Shown here piece by piece: positions 36,585-45,903 of a stretch of 64,000 nucleotides of DNA. This DNA is from Azospirillum sp051124815 (GTDB lineage Bacteria; Pseudomonadota; Alphaproteobacteria; Azospirillales; Azospirillaceae). Numbering within the stretch: the first letter of the stretch is position 1; every line of letters starts with the position of its first letter. Where the stretch lies: NCBI RefSeq assembly GCF_051124815.1, contig NZ_CP118489.1, forward strand, positions 496,001-560,000. The letters are read 5' to 3'. The position numbers and the translations under genes are program-made. Under the pieces are notes generated by a model. It was not told the origin of the DNA and did not search any database. It was given only the letters and a program-made list of their open reading frames with translations.

Positions 36585-37955
36585 TTACAGGTCGCGCTCG
36601 ACGCTGCCCCACAGGTCGTATTCGTCGGCATGCTCGATGGTGACGTCGACCATATCGCCCGGCTTCAGGCCGGTCTCGCCGTTCAGGAAGACGTTGCCGT
36701 CGATCTCCGGCGCATCGGCGTAGGAGCGGCCGATGGCGCCGTCCTCGTCGACCTCGTCGATCAGAACGCCCAGCGTATAGCCGACCTTCTGCTGGAGCCG
36801 TTCGGCGCTGATCGCCTTCTGCGTCTCCATGAAGCGTTCCCAACGCTCCTGCTTGACCTCTTCCGGGACGGCGCCGGGCAGGTCGTTGGCGGTGGCGCCC
36901 TCCACCGGCTCGTACTTGAAGCAGCCGACGCGGTCGAGCTGGGCTTCCTTCAGCCAGTCCAGCATGAACTGGAAGTCCTCCTCCGTCTCGCCGGGGAAGC
37001 CGGTGATGAAGGTGGAGCGCAGGACCAGATGCGGGCACTCGTCGCGCCATTTGCGGATGCGGTCCAGCTGCTTTTCCTGGGCGGCCGGGCGGCGCATCGC
37101 CTTCAGCACTGTGGGCGAGGCATGCTGGAACGGGATGTCGAGATAGGGGAGGATCTTCCCCTCCGCCATCAGCGGGATGACCTCGTCCACATGCGGATAG
37201 GGGTAGACGTAATGCAGGCGGACCCACAGGTCGAAGTTCGCCAGCTCGTTGCACAGGTCGAAGAAGCGGGTGCGGACCTCGCGGTCGTACCATTTCTCCG
37301 TCTTGTACTTCACGTCGACGCCGTAGGCGCTGGTGTCCTGGGAGATGACCAGCAGTTCCTTGACGCCGGCGACCGCCAGCTTCTCCGCCTCGCGCAGGAC
37401 CGAATGGATCGGCCGGCTGACCAGATCGCCGCGCAGGGACGGGATGATGCAGAAGCTGCAGCGGTTGTTGCAGCCTTCGGAAATCTTCAGGTACGCGTAG
37501 TGGCGCGGGGTCAGCCGCAGCCCTTCCGGCGGCACCAGATCGGTGAAGGGGTTGTGCGTCGGCGGCACCGCGTCATGCACCGCGCTGACGACCTGTTCAT
37601 ACTGGTGCGGCCCGGTGACCGCCAGCACGTCGGGGTGGATCTGCCGGATCATGTCCGATTCCACGCCCATGCAGCCGGTGACGATGACCCGCCCGTTCTC
37701 CTTGATCGCCTCGCCGATGGCGTCCAGCGACTCCTTCTTGGCGCTGTCGAGGAAGCCGCAGGTGTTGACCAGAACGACGTCCGCGCCGTCGTAGCTGGGG
37801 GAGATCTCGTACCCCTCCGCGCGCAGGCGCGTGAGGATGCGCTCAGAGTCGACGAGCGCCTTGGGGCAGCCGAGGCTGACGATGCCGACCTTCGGGGCGC
37901 CCATGGTCTGGGCGGCGGCCGGCGATGCGGACTTCGGAACGGGGGATGTGGTCAT
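36585..37955 (-). CDS. rimO: Ribosomal protein S12 (Asp) methylthiotransferase RimO
   Basis: A 456-residue radical-SAM enzyme that adds a methylthio group to the conserved aspartate of ribosomal protein S12. Cys30, Cys66 and Cys95 of the MTTase N-terminal domain hold one 4Fe-4S cluster. Cys162, Cys166 and Cys169 (CNNRCSFC) hold the radical-SAM cluster. 'GFPGETEEDF' and a C-terminal TRAM domain ('IDEVDEDGAIGRSYADAPEI') complete the family pattern, and 'QDTSAYG' is typical of RimO as against MiaB. About 20 extra residues precede the conserved start. Confidence 0.96.
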   Translation of the reverse strand: MTTSPVPKSASPAAAQTMGAPKVGIVSLGCPKALVDSERILTRLRAEGYEISPSYDGADVVLVNTCGFLDSAKKESLDAIGEAIKENGRVIVTGCMGVESDMIRQIHPDVLAVTGPHQYEQVVSAVHDAVPPTHNPFTDLVPPEGLRLTPRHYAYLKISEGCNNRCSFCIIPSLRGDLVSRPIHSVLREAEKLAVAGVKELLVISQDTSAYGVDVKYKTEKWYDREVRTRFFDLCNELANFDLWVRLHYVYPYPHVDEVIPLMAEGKILPYLDIPFQHASPTVLKAMRRPAAQEKQLDRIRKWRDECPHLVLRSTFITGFPGETEEDFQFMLDWLKEAQLDRVGCFKYEPVEGATANDLPGAVPEEVKQERWERFMETQKAISAERLQQKVGYTLGVLIDEVDEDGAIGRSYADAPEIDGNVFLNGETGLKPGDMVDVTIEHADEYDLWGSVERDL

Positions 37956-38367
37956 CGCGCGCGTATACCGCCGAATCGGGGATTACGCCAGTGAAACATG
38001 ACGACAAAGCCCGTCGGCATGGCCGGCATGCCGATTCCGCCTGTGTTTGCCTGGGGTTCCGGCGCCACCGGTCCTTTGGTCGAAGCCAAGGCAATGCGAC
38101 AATTTGCAACAAAAGGATGAAGTGTTCGATGTTCCGTTTTTTGTTCAATCACGTTAATATATGCAATGGTGTCATGATCGACGTGGCCGCCGCTTTGCAG
38201 CGATGGCCGCTGCCTTTTGATACGGCCATCGTATAGCCACTAAACTTTATAGAGTGGAAAAAATGGACTTTGCAAAAGTGCGCGGCGTTGCTGCGGGGCG
38301 GCTGGCAATGCGGAACAACGGGGCGCTGGATCGGACGTCGATCGGGGCCGGATCCATTGGAGCCGCC
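37956..38367. other. Region between rimO and the MarR gene
   Basis: About 410 bp. The section 38120-38260 is clearly AT-rich, with TTAATATATGCAATGG and CTAAACTTTATAGAG, and is the likely promoter zone of the MarR gene. The MarR frame is open from 38254, but the first 35 codons do not look like the family. No other gene is supported. Confidence 0.45.
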
Positions 38368-38820
38368 ATGGACTTCACCGAACCGGATCATGCCGGCGGC
38401 GCCTCGCCGCAGGCCATCGCCGACGTCATGCTTCAGATCGCCCACATCGCCGACAGCCTTGGCTATACCCACGGATTGAAGCCGTCGCAGTGGACGGCGC
38501 TGCGCTATTTCGCCGGGGCCAACAACAGCCAGCGCACCGTCTCGGCCTTCGCCGACTTCCACGCCACCACCCGCGGGGCCGCCTCGCAGATGGTGGAGGT
38601 TCTGGTGGGCAAGGAGCTGCTGGTCCGCGTGCCGGTTCCGGAGGATCGCCGCGTCACCCAGCTGCATCCGACGCCGAAGGCGCTGGAACTGCTGCGCCAC
38701 GACCCGCTGAACGACTTCGCCGGCGTCATCGCCGGGTTGCCGGGCGACGACCAGTACAAGCTGGCCGAGACGCTGACCAGCCTGCTGCGCGGCCTGCTGG
38801 AAAAGCGGCAGTCTGTCTGA
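38368..38820 (+). CDS. MarR-family winged-helix regulator
   Basis: A 150-residue regulator. After an N-terminal dimer helix ('IADVMLQIAHIADSLGYTHG') it has the winged helix 'LKPSQWTALRYFAGANNSQR', a recognition helix around 'TTRGAASQMVEVLVGKELLV' and a wing 'VPEDRRVTQLHPTPKA' with the conserved D-R-R. The ATG at 38368 has a GGAG site five bases upstream and gives the usual MarR length; an ATG at 38263 would add 35 residues of unclear character. Ligand and targets unknown; no obvious efflux or catabolic partner lies beside it. Confidence 0.85.
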   Translation: MDFTEPDHAGGASPQAIADVMLQIAHIADSLGYTHGLKPSQWTALRYFAGANNSQRTVSAFADFHATTRGAASQMVEVLVGKELLVRVPVPEDRRVTQLHPTPKALELLRHDPLNDFAGVIAGLPGDDQYKLAETLTSLLRGLLEKRQSV

Positions 38821-38860
38821 TTTCGGGCCGTCTGGTTTTGGGCCGATCTGCCTGCAGCCG

Positions 38861-39820
38861 TCAGGGCTTGCGGCAGGCGGCGACCGCGGCCTCCAGCCCG
38901 CGCTGATCGCGCTCGCTGAGGCGGTTGGCGACGAATCCCTCCCACACCCCGATCCGCACCAGCTCCGACTGCACGCAACGGCAATTGGCGGTGCAGGTCG
39001 CCGACGACACCCCGGCGCGCTCGCAACTCGATACGCAGGCTGCCTGGAAATCGCGTGCGGCGGGCGTTTCCACTGGCGACAGCTGTGCCGCGGCCCAGGC
39101 GATCCCGAACAGCAGCGGCTGGTGCAGCAGATAGACCGCCAGGCTGTGCCGTCCGGCAAAAGCCAGCAGCCGCCCGGCGCCGCCGGTCACCGCCACGCCC
39201 TCGCCCATCGCCGGCCACAGCCGCGCCAGCCCGATCCCGGCCAGAACGCCGCCGATCCAGGGCAGCAGCGGGACGAAATCGTTGGAGTCCGGCGCCACCG
39301 TGGTCAGCCCGATCCAGCGCAGCCACGGGCTGTCGAACAGCAGGAAGCCCTGCGTCGTTCCGATCAGCACCGCGGCAGCCGCCGCCGCCAGGGTTACGGC
39401 GGCCGGCAGGCGGACGAAGGCGAGGCCGATGACGCTCGCCACCGCGATGTGGTGCAGCACGCCGAAGAAGATCGGGCTGTCGGGGAACAGGACGTAGGAC
39501 GCCGCCGATACAGCCGCCGCCCCGGCCGCCACCCGCCCCAGCCGGCGCAGGAAGCGCCCCGGATCGAGCCCGTCGCGGGTCGCCAGCACCAGCCCGATGC
39601 CGGCCAGCAGCAGGAAGCTCGACAGGATCACGGCGCGCGCCGCCAGCCACAGCGGATCGCCCAGCAGGTCGAAGCGGGCAAGCCCGAAATAGGTGGCGTC
39701 CCAACTGCCGTGATAGGCCGCCATGGCGACCAGCGCCAGCCCGCGCGCCACATCGATGGCCGGACGGCGGGAGCCCCGCGCAAGGTCCTGCTGTTCCGGC
39801 GCGATGCCGATTGCCGTCAT
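38861..39820 (-). CDS. YeiB/DUF1624-type membrane acyltransferase with Cys-rich C-terminus
   Basis: A 319-residue polytopic protein resembling the heparan-alpha-glucosaminide N-acetyltransferase (DUF1624) group: 'PAIDVARGLALVAMAAYHGSW' at the N-terminus, with the conserved R-G and the following His, then 'LHHIAVASVIGLAF' and 'RHSLAVYLLHQPLLFG' near the last helix. About ten helices. The last 65 residues are soluble and hold six cysteines in a row of CxxxC and CxC patterns, which is unusual. The ATG overlaps the stop of the DUF429 gene as ATGA, so they are cotranslated. Substrate unknown. Confidence 0.82.
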   Translation of the reverse strand: MTAIGIAPEQQDLARGSRRPAIDVARGLALVAMAAYHGSWDATYFGLARFDLLGDPLWLAARAVILSSFLLLAGIGLVLATRDGLDPGRFLRRLGRVAAGAAAVSAASYVLFPDSPIFFGVLHHIAVASVIGLAFVRLPAAVTLAAAAAAVLIGTTQGFLLFDSPWLRWIGLTTVAPDSNDFVPLLPWIGGVLAGIGLARLWPAMGEGVAVTGGAGRLLAFAGRHSLAVYLLHQPLLFGIAWAAAQLSPVETPAARDFQAACVSSCERAGVSSATCTANCRCVQSELVRIGVWEGFVANRLSERDQRGLEAAVAACRKP

Positions 39821-40701
39821 GATGCGGTCGTCCCCACCCCGAAAATCCATCCCTCTTGCCGCCGCGCGGTGTCGTCCAGTCCGGGCGGCGTCCAGGCGGA
39901 TGCCTGTGCCGCGAGCCAGCGCAGGCCGGCGGCCGACACCAGCGCGTCGCTGTCATGGTCGCTGACCATACCGGAGCGCTGCAGCGGGTGCGAGCCCAGG
40001 CGAATCAACGCCTCGTCCATTTCGGCGCCGTCGCGGATCTTGCGCTGGCCGAAGCCGGTGTGCTTCAGGAACAGGCGGGGGTAGATCTCCACCATCACGC
40101 TTTTCCCCGGCGCCGGATCCTCGAAGGGCCAGACCGCCAGTTGGCCCGGCAGGGCGGCGCGCAGGGCGCGCAGCACCCGCATGCCGGCCAGTGCGCCCTT
40201 GCCGACCTGCTTTGACCCGATCAGCTTGTAGGGGCTCTGCGGGTGACCCAGCCCGTCGGCGCGACAGGCCCATTCGGTGGCCCGATGCGGGTCCTCGTAC
40301 CAGTCCGGCTGCGGCCCGCGATGCCAGAAGCCGGCGCCGTGCAGCGGGTGGCTGGCGAAGGGACCGCCGCCGAAGTCGGGCTCGTCCGCGCAGATTTCCT
40401 CCACCGCGTCCCACAGGTCGAAGACGGTTGCCTGCCGGCCGGGAAAGCCGCGCGCCGCCACCGCGAAAGGCAGGGAGAAGGCGCAGTCGATCCCGACCAG
40501 AGCCGGCTCACGAGGCAATTCGGCACGCAGCCAGTCGAACACCGCCGTCCGCGACCACCAGCCGCCGGGACCTTCGACCAGCCGGGGAGCGGCGTCGCCC
40601 GCAGCGCACTCCGCCACCGCGATGCCGGCATAGCGCTTCCCGCGGGCGCCGGACCAGTCGATGGCTATGAAGCGGCCGAAGGCGGTGGGAGAGCGGGGCA
40701 T
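39817..40701 (-). CDS. DUF429-family protein (RNase H-fold, putative nuclease-like)
   Basis: A 294-residue soluble protein. The N-terminal 'FIAIDWSGARGKRYAGIAVAE' is the DUF429 signature (Asp in the first strand), followed by 'LVGIDCAFSLPFAV', and the C-terminal 'VSDHDSDALVSAAGLRWLAA', which supplies the last acidic residues of an RNase H-like site. DUF429 proteins are predicted nucleases or related enzymes without an established role. The start was placed by the conserved N-terminus; no ribosome site is obvious. It is coupled to the membrane acyltransferase and divergent from the deaminase-like gene. Confidence 0.8.
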   Translation of the reverse strand: MPRSPTAFGRFIAIDWSGARGKRYAGIAVAECAAGDAAPRLVEGPGGWWSRTAVFDWLRAELPREPALVGIDCAFSLPFAVAARGFPGRQATVFDLWDAVEEICADEPDFGGGPFASHPLHGAGFWHRGPQPDWYEDPHRATEWACRADGLGHPQSPYKLIGSKQVGKGALAGMRVLRALRAALPGQLAVWPFEDPAPGKSVMVEIYPRLFLKHTGFGQRKIRDGAEMDEALIRLGSHPLQRSGMVSDHDSDALVSAAGLRWLAAQASAWTPPGLDDTARRQEGWIFGVGTTAS

Positions 40702-40892
40702 CGGGGGAGGGCAGGGGCTGGATGGCTGAAGGGCTCCACCCTTAACCGAGGCGGGCAGGGGGAACAATGCACAATCGGCCTGACGGCCGTTGTCACCGAC
40801 ACCGTGATGGTGTGCGGCATACACCCGTGTTAGTCTCTCCTATCTCCAGGTTTTCCACCCCTGGCGTGCTGCACCCAGATCGTATTCTTCTT

Positions 40893-41462
40893 ATGGACGA
40901 GCACACTATGACCATCCATCAGATGATCAATCTCAGCACCACCGCCCTTCCGCACGGCAGCCCCGGACTGGACCTCTACGCCGCGGCGAAGCACCATTTC
41001 GTCTCTTTCCACGGGTTCAAGAATCTGGGCTTCGGGTATGAGTCGTGCAACGCCGCCGTCGCGGTGAAGAAGACCTCGGCCCTGCCGACATATGCCGACT
41101 TCTCCGTCTGCTTCGGCTCGTCGCGCCTGCATGCCGGCCTCGATCCGGTCTTCAACGAGATGTCCGACGACATCAACCCGAACAATCCCTTCGCATCGTC
41201 GCAGAAGGAACAGCATGCGGAACAGACCGCCATTCTGATCGGCGAGCATGAATACGCGCTGTGGACCGACGGAAACGGGCGTTGCCACGTCTACGTCGAT
41301 TACAGCCCCTGCGACAATTGCGAACCCTGGCTGAGGAACCGGCCGGAAGACTGGGTCGTCTACTACCGGGTTCCCCTGAACAGTTCGAGCACGATGGTCA
41401 AGGAACGCAAGGACACGCACAAGACCCAGTTCGGGCAGTTCTTCGGCAGCAAGTTCAAATAG
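40893..41462 (+). CDS. Stand-alone cytidine-deaminase-fold protein
   Basis: A 189-residue soluble protein with both zinc motifs of the deaminase superfamily: H108-A109-E110 ('KEQHAEQTAIL') and P139-C140-D-N-C143 ('YVDYSPCDNCEPWL'). The glutamate would be the proton shuttle, and His plus two Cys the zinc ligands. The N-terminal 100 residues are longer than in CDA or TadA and include 'FHGFKNLGFGYESCNAA'. It resembles the nucleic-acid or toxin-type deaminases more than nucleoside enzymes, but lacks any secretion or toxin-delivery domain. Start could be 40893 or 40908; no clear ribosome site. It ends six bases from the convergent dnaE. Confidence 0.75.
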   Translation: MDEHTMTIHQMINLSTTALPHGSPGLDLYAAAKHHFVSFHGFKNLGFGYESCNAAVAVKKTSALPTYADFSVCFGSSRLHAGLDPVFNEMSDDINPNNPFASSQKEQHAEQTAILIGEHEYALWTDGNGRCHVYVDYSPCDNCEPWLRNRPEDWVVYYRVPLNSSSTMVKERKDTHKTQFGQFFGSKFK

Positions 41463-41468
41463 GCCGCC

Positions 41469-44400
41469 TTACAGCTCCGCCACCTCCACCACGCCCGGCA
41501 CCGCCTTCAGGGCGGAGCGGCTTTGCGCAGTGATGGTGTAGCTGCCGGGCAGTTCGATCTCGATCTCCTTCAGCGGATCGACCTCCACCAGCACGTTGAT
41601 GCGGCTCTTGCCGCGCGACAACCGGTCGAGCGTGGCGCGCAGATGCTCGATCGGGCCGGGATCGCGCAGCACCACGCGCAGGCCGGCGCTGACCGAGGCG
41701 ACGGCCTCCTCCAGCGGCTTGATCTCCTGGCAGGTCAGCCGGACCTCCTCGCCGTTCAACTGGGCGTCCACCGTCATCAGCACCGGGCGGCCGGGCTCCA
41801 ACAGGTCGCGGTTGACGGCCAGCACCTCGGAGAACAGGGTCACCTCATAGCCGCCGGTGGCGTCCGACAGCTCGACGAAGGCGAAGCGGTTGCCGGACTT
41901 GGCGGTCTTCTCCTTCTTCGAGACGACGATGCCCGCCATCTTGTAGCGGGTGGAGCCGCCCTTCGCGATTGCCGTCTGCAACTCGGCGGAGCGCACCACC
42001 TTCATGCGGCCGAGCGGGCCGGAATAGGCGTCCAGCGGGTGGGCCGACAGGTAGAAGCCGATGGCACCGAACTCGTGCTTCAGCTTTTCCAGCGGTTCCC
42101 AATCCTTCACCTTGGGAAGTTTTGGTTCCGGAAGTCCACCATCACCGCGTCCGAACAGGTTATCCATGCCTGCTGCGCGCTCAGCGGATTCAGTTTGAGC
42201 ATAGCTAATTATGCTCTCAAGCGCGGCATGGACCTGGGCGCGGTTGGGGTTCAGCCCGTCGAAGGCGCCGGCGCAGGCCAGATTCTCCAGCTGGCGCTTG
42301 TTGATGGTCTTCAGATCGAGACGGCGGGCGAAGTCGAACAGGCTCTTGAACGGGCCGTTCTTGCGCCGCTCCTCCACCACTGCCCGCATGGCGGGCAGGC
42401 CGACGCCCTTGACGGCGGCGAGCGCATAGCGCACGGCCTTGGTCCCGTCGGGCAGCTGCTCCACCCCGAAGATGGAGTCGGACTTGTTGATGTCCGGTGT
42501 CAGCAGCTTGATGCGCAGCCGGGTCAGTTCCTGCCGGAAGACGTTCAGCTTGTCGGTGTTGCCGAGGTCGAGCGTCATCGACGCCGCCATGAACTCCACC
42601 GGGTGGTTCGCCTTCAGATAGGCGGTGTGATAGGCGACCAGGGCGTAGGCGGCGGCGTGGGACTTGTTGAAGCCGTAGCCGGCGAACTTCATGACCTGAT
42701 CGAAGATCATGCTGGCCAGATCGGCCTTGACGCCGCGCGCCTCCGCGCCGTCGCAGAAGATCTTGCGCTGGTTGTCCATCTCCTCCTTGATCTTCTTGCC
42801 CATGGCGCGGCGCAGAAGATCGGCGCCGCCCAGCGAATAGCCGGACAGCACCTGGGCGATCTGCATGACCTGTTCCTGGTAGATCATGATCCCGAAGGTC
42901 TCCTTCAGGATGCCTTCCAGGCTGTCATGCATGTAGTCGGCTTTTTCCTCGCCGTTCTTCACCCGGATGTATTTCGGGATGTTGTCCATCGGGCCGGGAC
43001 GGTAGAGCGACACCAGCGCGATGATGTCCTCCAGCCGGTTGGGCTTCAGCCGGCGCAGCACGTCGCGCATGCCCGAGCTTTCCAGCTGGAACACACCGGT
43101 CGCCTCGGCGCGGCTGAGCAGCTGGTAGCTCTTCTCGTCGTCCAGCGGAACGGTGGTCAGGTCCGGCTTCTCGGGGATCAGGTCGACCGCCGTCTTCAGC
43201 ACGGTCAGCGTCTTCAATCCCAGGAAGTCGAACTTCACCAGACCGGCCTGTTCGACATATTTCATGTTGAACTGGGTGACCGGCATGTCGGAGCGCGGGT
43301 CGCGGTAGAGCGGTACCAGCTCCTGCAAGGGCCGGTCGCCGATCACCACGCCGGCGGCGTGGGTCGAGGCGTGGCGGTACAGACCCTCCAGCTTCAGCGC
43401 GATGTCGATCAGGTGGCGCACGGTGTCGTCGCCGTCGCGCGCCTGCCGCAGCATCTCCTCGCTGTCCAGCGCCTGCTGCAAGGTCACCGGGTTGGCCGGG
43501 TTGTTCGGCACCATCTTGCAGATCTTGTCGACCTGACCGTAGGGCATCTGCAGCACGCGGCCGACGTCGCGCAGCACGGCGCGCGCCTGCAGCTTACCGA
43601 AGGTGATGATCTGGGCGACGCGGTCGTAGCCGTACTTGTTCTGGACGTAGCGGATGACCTCTTCGCGGCGGTCCTGGCAGAAGTCGATGTCGAAGTCGGG
43701 CATCGACACGCGTTCTGGGTTCAGGAAGCGCTCGAACAGCAGGCCGAAGCGCAGCGGGTCGAGGTCGGTGATGGTCAGCGCCCAGGCGACGACGGAGCCG
43801 GCGCCCGACCCGCGGCCCGGCCCGACGGGGATGTCCTGGTTCTTCGCCCATTTGATGAAGTCCGACACGATCAGGAAGTAGCCGGGGAACTTCATCTTGA
43901 CGATGACGTCCAGCTCGAACTCCAGCCGCTCGAAATAGGTCTTGCGGGTCTCCTCGCGCTGTTCCGGCGTCATGTCGGGGGTGAAGACGACCTTCTCCAG
44001 CCGCATCTCCAGGCCGGCGCGCGACTGGGCGCGCAGCTCGTCATCCTCGGTGCGGCCGCCTTCGCAGGCAAACGGCGGCAGGATCGGCTTGATCGGCTTC
44101 AGCAGGAAGGAGCAGCGCCGGGCGATGGCCACCGTGTTGTCCACCGCCTCCGGCAGGTCGGCGAACAGCAGCCGCATCTCCTCCGCCGACTTGAAGCGGT
44201 GGTCGGGGGTCAGGCGGCGGCGGTCCTCCTGGCTGAGATAGGCGCCCTCGGCGATGCAGAGCAGCGCGTCGTGCGCCTCGTACATGTCCTCGGTGGCGAA
44301 ATAGCAGTCGTTGGTGGCGACCAGCGGCAGGCCGTGGGCATAGGCGAGGTCGATCAGCGCCGGCTCGACGGCGTTCTCCACCGTGGCGAAATGGCCGCGC

Positions 44401-44960
44401 CCGCCCTCGTGCCGCTGCAGCTCGACATAGAGGCGGCCGGGGAACAGGCGCTTTAGCCGTTCCAGAACGTCGAGCGCCAGATCTTTCTGCCCCTCGTGCA
44501 GCAGCCGGCCGACCGAGCCGCCGGGGCCGCCGGTCAGCGCGATCAGCCCGGCGGAGCGACCCTCCAGCGCGTCCAGCGTCACCTGCGGGCCGGCCAGCGG
44601 GTCCGACTCCAGGAAGGCCTTGGACACCAGCGCCGTCAGGTTGCGGTAGCCCTCCTCGTTCTGGCACAGCAGGACGAGCTGGTCGGGGGTGGCCGCCGCC
44701 TTGCCGGGCAGGCCGGGCTTGGTCTGGGCGGGACCGACGCGGGTGATGCCCAGCACGGTGCCGATGATCGGCTGCACGCCGGCATCCGACGCCGCCAGCG
44801 CGAATTCCAGCGCGCCGAACAGGTTGCCGCTGTCGGTGACGGCGACGGCCGGCATCTGCTGTTTCATGCAGAGCTTGACCAGCTCCTTCACCTTGATCGC
44901 ACCTTCCGACAGCGAATAGGCGGAATGGACGCGCAGGTGGATGAAGTCGGCGTGGGGCAT
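41469..44960 (-). CDS. dnaE: DNA polymerase III alpha subunit
   Basis: The 1163-residue replicative polymerase. It starts with the PHP domain ('FIHLRVHSAYSLSEGAIKV'). The C-family palm carries the catalytic acidic cluster in 'PDFDIDFCQDRREEV', with 'GPGRGSGAGSVVAW' before it. Then come the fingers ('FNKSHAAAYALVAYHTAYLK'), a helix-hairpin-helix region, and a C-terminal OB fold ('MAGIVVSKKEKTAKSGNRFA'). Length is standard for DnaE1. The ATG at 44960 gives the expected PHP start; the frame stays open far upstream without coding character. No intein or insertion seen. Confidence 0.97.
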   Translation of the reverse strand: MPHADFIHLRVHSAYSLSEGAIKVKELVKLCMKQQMPAVAVTDSGNLFGALEFALAASDAGVQPIIGTVLGITRVGPAQTKPGLPGKAAATPDQLVLLCQNEEGYRNLTALVSKAFLESDPLAGPQVTLDALEGRSAGLIALTGGPGGSVGRLLHEGQKDLALDVLERLKRLFPGRLYVELQRHEGGRGHFATVENAVEPALIDLAYAHGLPLVATNDCYFATEDMYEAHDALLCIAEGAYLSQEDRRRLTPDHRFKSAEEMRLLFADLPEAVDNTVAIARRCSFLLKPIKPILPPFACEGGRTEDDELRAQSRAGLEMRLEKVVFTPDMTPEQREETRKTYFERLEFELDVIVKMKFPGYFLIVSDFIKWAKNQDIPVGPGRGSGAGSVVAWALTITDLDPLRFGLLFERFLNPERVSMPDFDIDFCQDRREEVIRYVQNKYGYDRVAQIITFGKLQARAVLRDVGRVLQMPYGQVDKICKMVPNNPANPVTLQQALDSEEMLRQARDGDDTVRHLIDIALKLEGLYRHASTHAAGVVIGDRPLQELVPLYRDPRSDMPVTQFNMKYVEQAGLVKFDFLGLKTLTVLKTAVDLIPEKPDLTTVPLDDEKSYQLLSRAEATGVFQLESSGMRDVLRRLKPNRLEDIIALVSLYRPGPMDNIPKYIRVKNGEEKADYMHDSLEGILKETFGIMIYQEQVMQIAQVLSGYSLGGADLLRRAMGKKIKEEMDNQRKIFCDGAEARGVKADLASMIFDQVMKFAGYGFNKSHAAAYALVAYHTAYLKANHPVEFMAASMTLDLGNTDKLNVFRQELTRLRIKLLTPDINKSDSIFGVEQLPDGTKAVRYALAAVKGVGLPAMRAVVEERRKNGPFKSLFDFARRLDLKTINKRQLENLACAGAFDGLNPNRAQVHAALESIISYAQTESAERAAGMDNLFGRGDGGLPEPKLPKVKDWEPLEKLKHEFGAIGFYLSAHPLDAYSGPLGRMKVVRSAELQTAIAKGGSTRYKMAGIVVSKKEKTAKSGNRFAFVELSDATGGYEVTLFSEVLAVNRDLLEPGRPVLMTVDAQLNGEEVRLTCQEIKPLEEAVASVSAGLRVVLRDPGPIEHLRATLDRLSRGKSRINVLVEVDPLKEIEIELPGSYTITAQSRSALKAVPGVVEVAEL

Positions 44961-45096
44961 GGCAACCGGAGATTTGCTGCGAGAAGGGCCCCTGGTTCTA
45001 GCACAGGCCGGAGGCTTCCCGCGACCGTCGCGCTGGCGCATGCGAACGTGGTATGGAAGTCGCCGCATCATGACCAGGGATGGGGAGGACGCCGCG

Positions 45097-45738
45097 ATGG
45101 ACCGGCAGCACCTTGCACCCGTCGCCCGACTGCGGCCGGCCTTCAGGGACCGCCGCGCCGTCCGGGCGGCGACGCCATTCGCCCTGCTGGCCGGTTTGGC
45201 GCTGGCGCTTTCCGCCTGCGAGACCGTGCCGCCGCCGCCGTCCGCGCCTCCCCCCGTGGCCGGGCTGGAGGACGGGCCGGCCAAGCCCTTCGGATCCGGC
45301 AAGGGCTGGACCGTCACCATCCATTCGCCGCCGAGCGGCAAGCGCTTCTGCGTCGCGGAGCGCGGGATCCCGGTCGGGCAGAACGCCGCGCCGCGCCTGA
45401 CCTTCCGCACCGCCTCCGTCGAATCGGGCTTCATCCTGTCGGGCTTCACCCCGTCGGACAGCGGGGCCGTGGTGAAGCCCGGCGAACGCTACGACCTGAC
45501 CGTCAGCGCCGACATGGGACCGCGCCTGTCGCTGAGCGCCCGCGGCCTGCCCAACGGCAGCCTCTATGTCGCCGTGCCGACCAAGGGCTTCCTGGAGGAG
45601 ATGGAGCCGCTGGCCCGCGCCCACCGCGTCAGCTTCCGCAGCAGCGGGCTGGGGGAACTCGGAACCATGCTGCTGGGGGGATCGTCCTGGGCGATCAACG
45701 CGTCGGACGAATGCCGGATCCTGCACGCGGATCCGTAA
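45097..45738 (+). CDS. Putative lipoprotein, 213 residues
   Basis: The N-terminus carries a lipoprotein signal: charged start, hydrophobic 'PFALLAGLALALSAC' with lipobox LSAC (Cys near residue 45). A Pro-rich tether 'ETVPPPPSAPPP' follows and then a beta-rich domain ('WTVTIHSPPSGKRFCVAE', 'RYDLTVSADMGPRLSLSA'). It is likely anchored on the periplasmic side of a membrane. The start has a GGGGAGG site; an upstream ATG at 45070 is possible. It is divergent from dnaE. No known family. Confidence 0.7.
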   Translation: MDRQHLAPVARLRPAFRDRRAVRAATPFALLAGLALALSACETVPPPPSAPPPVAGLEDGPAKPFGSGKGWTVTIHSPPSGKRFCVAERGIPVGQNAAPRLTFRTASVESGFILSGFTPSDSGAVVKPGERYDLTVSADMGPRLSLSARGLPNGSLYVAVPTKGFLEEMEPLARAHRVSFRSSGLGELGTMLLGGSSWAINASDECRILHADP

Positions 45739-45814
45739 AGGTTTGCGAGTCCAGCTGAGAGGCGTTTGAAAGGTCGAACCGCTTCGCGTCGGATCTCATC
45801 ATGAGCGTCTTTTT

Positions 45815-45903
45815 GCCGTCATTCCCGCGAAGGCGGGAATCCAGAGTCCCGAAGGCAGATTTTTCGGAACAGCCTGGATCCCCGCCTTCGCGGGGATGAC
45901 GGC
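45815..45903. repeat. Dispersed inverted-repeat element, copy 2
   Basis: The arms (45815-45844 and 45874-45903) are the same as in the copy at 28680-28768, with the same two mismatch positions, but the 29-base spacer differs. It lies in the 280-bp gap between the lipoprotein and EamA genes, where four T residues precede the left arm. Confidence 0.85.
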
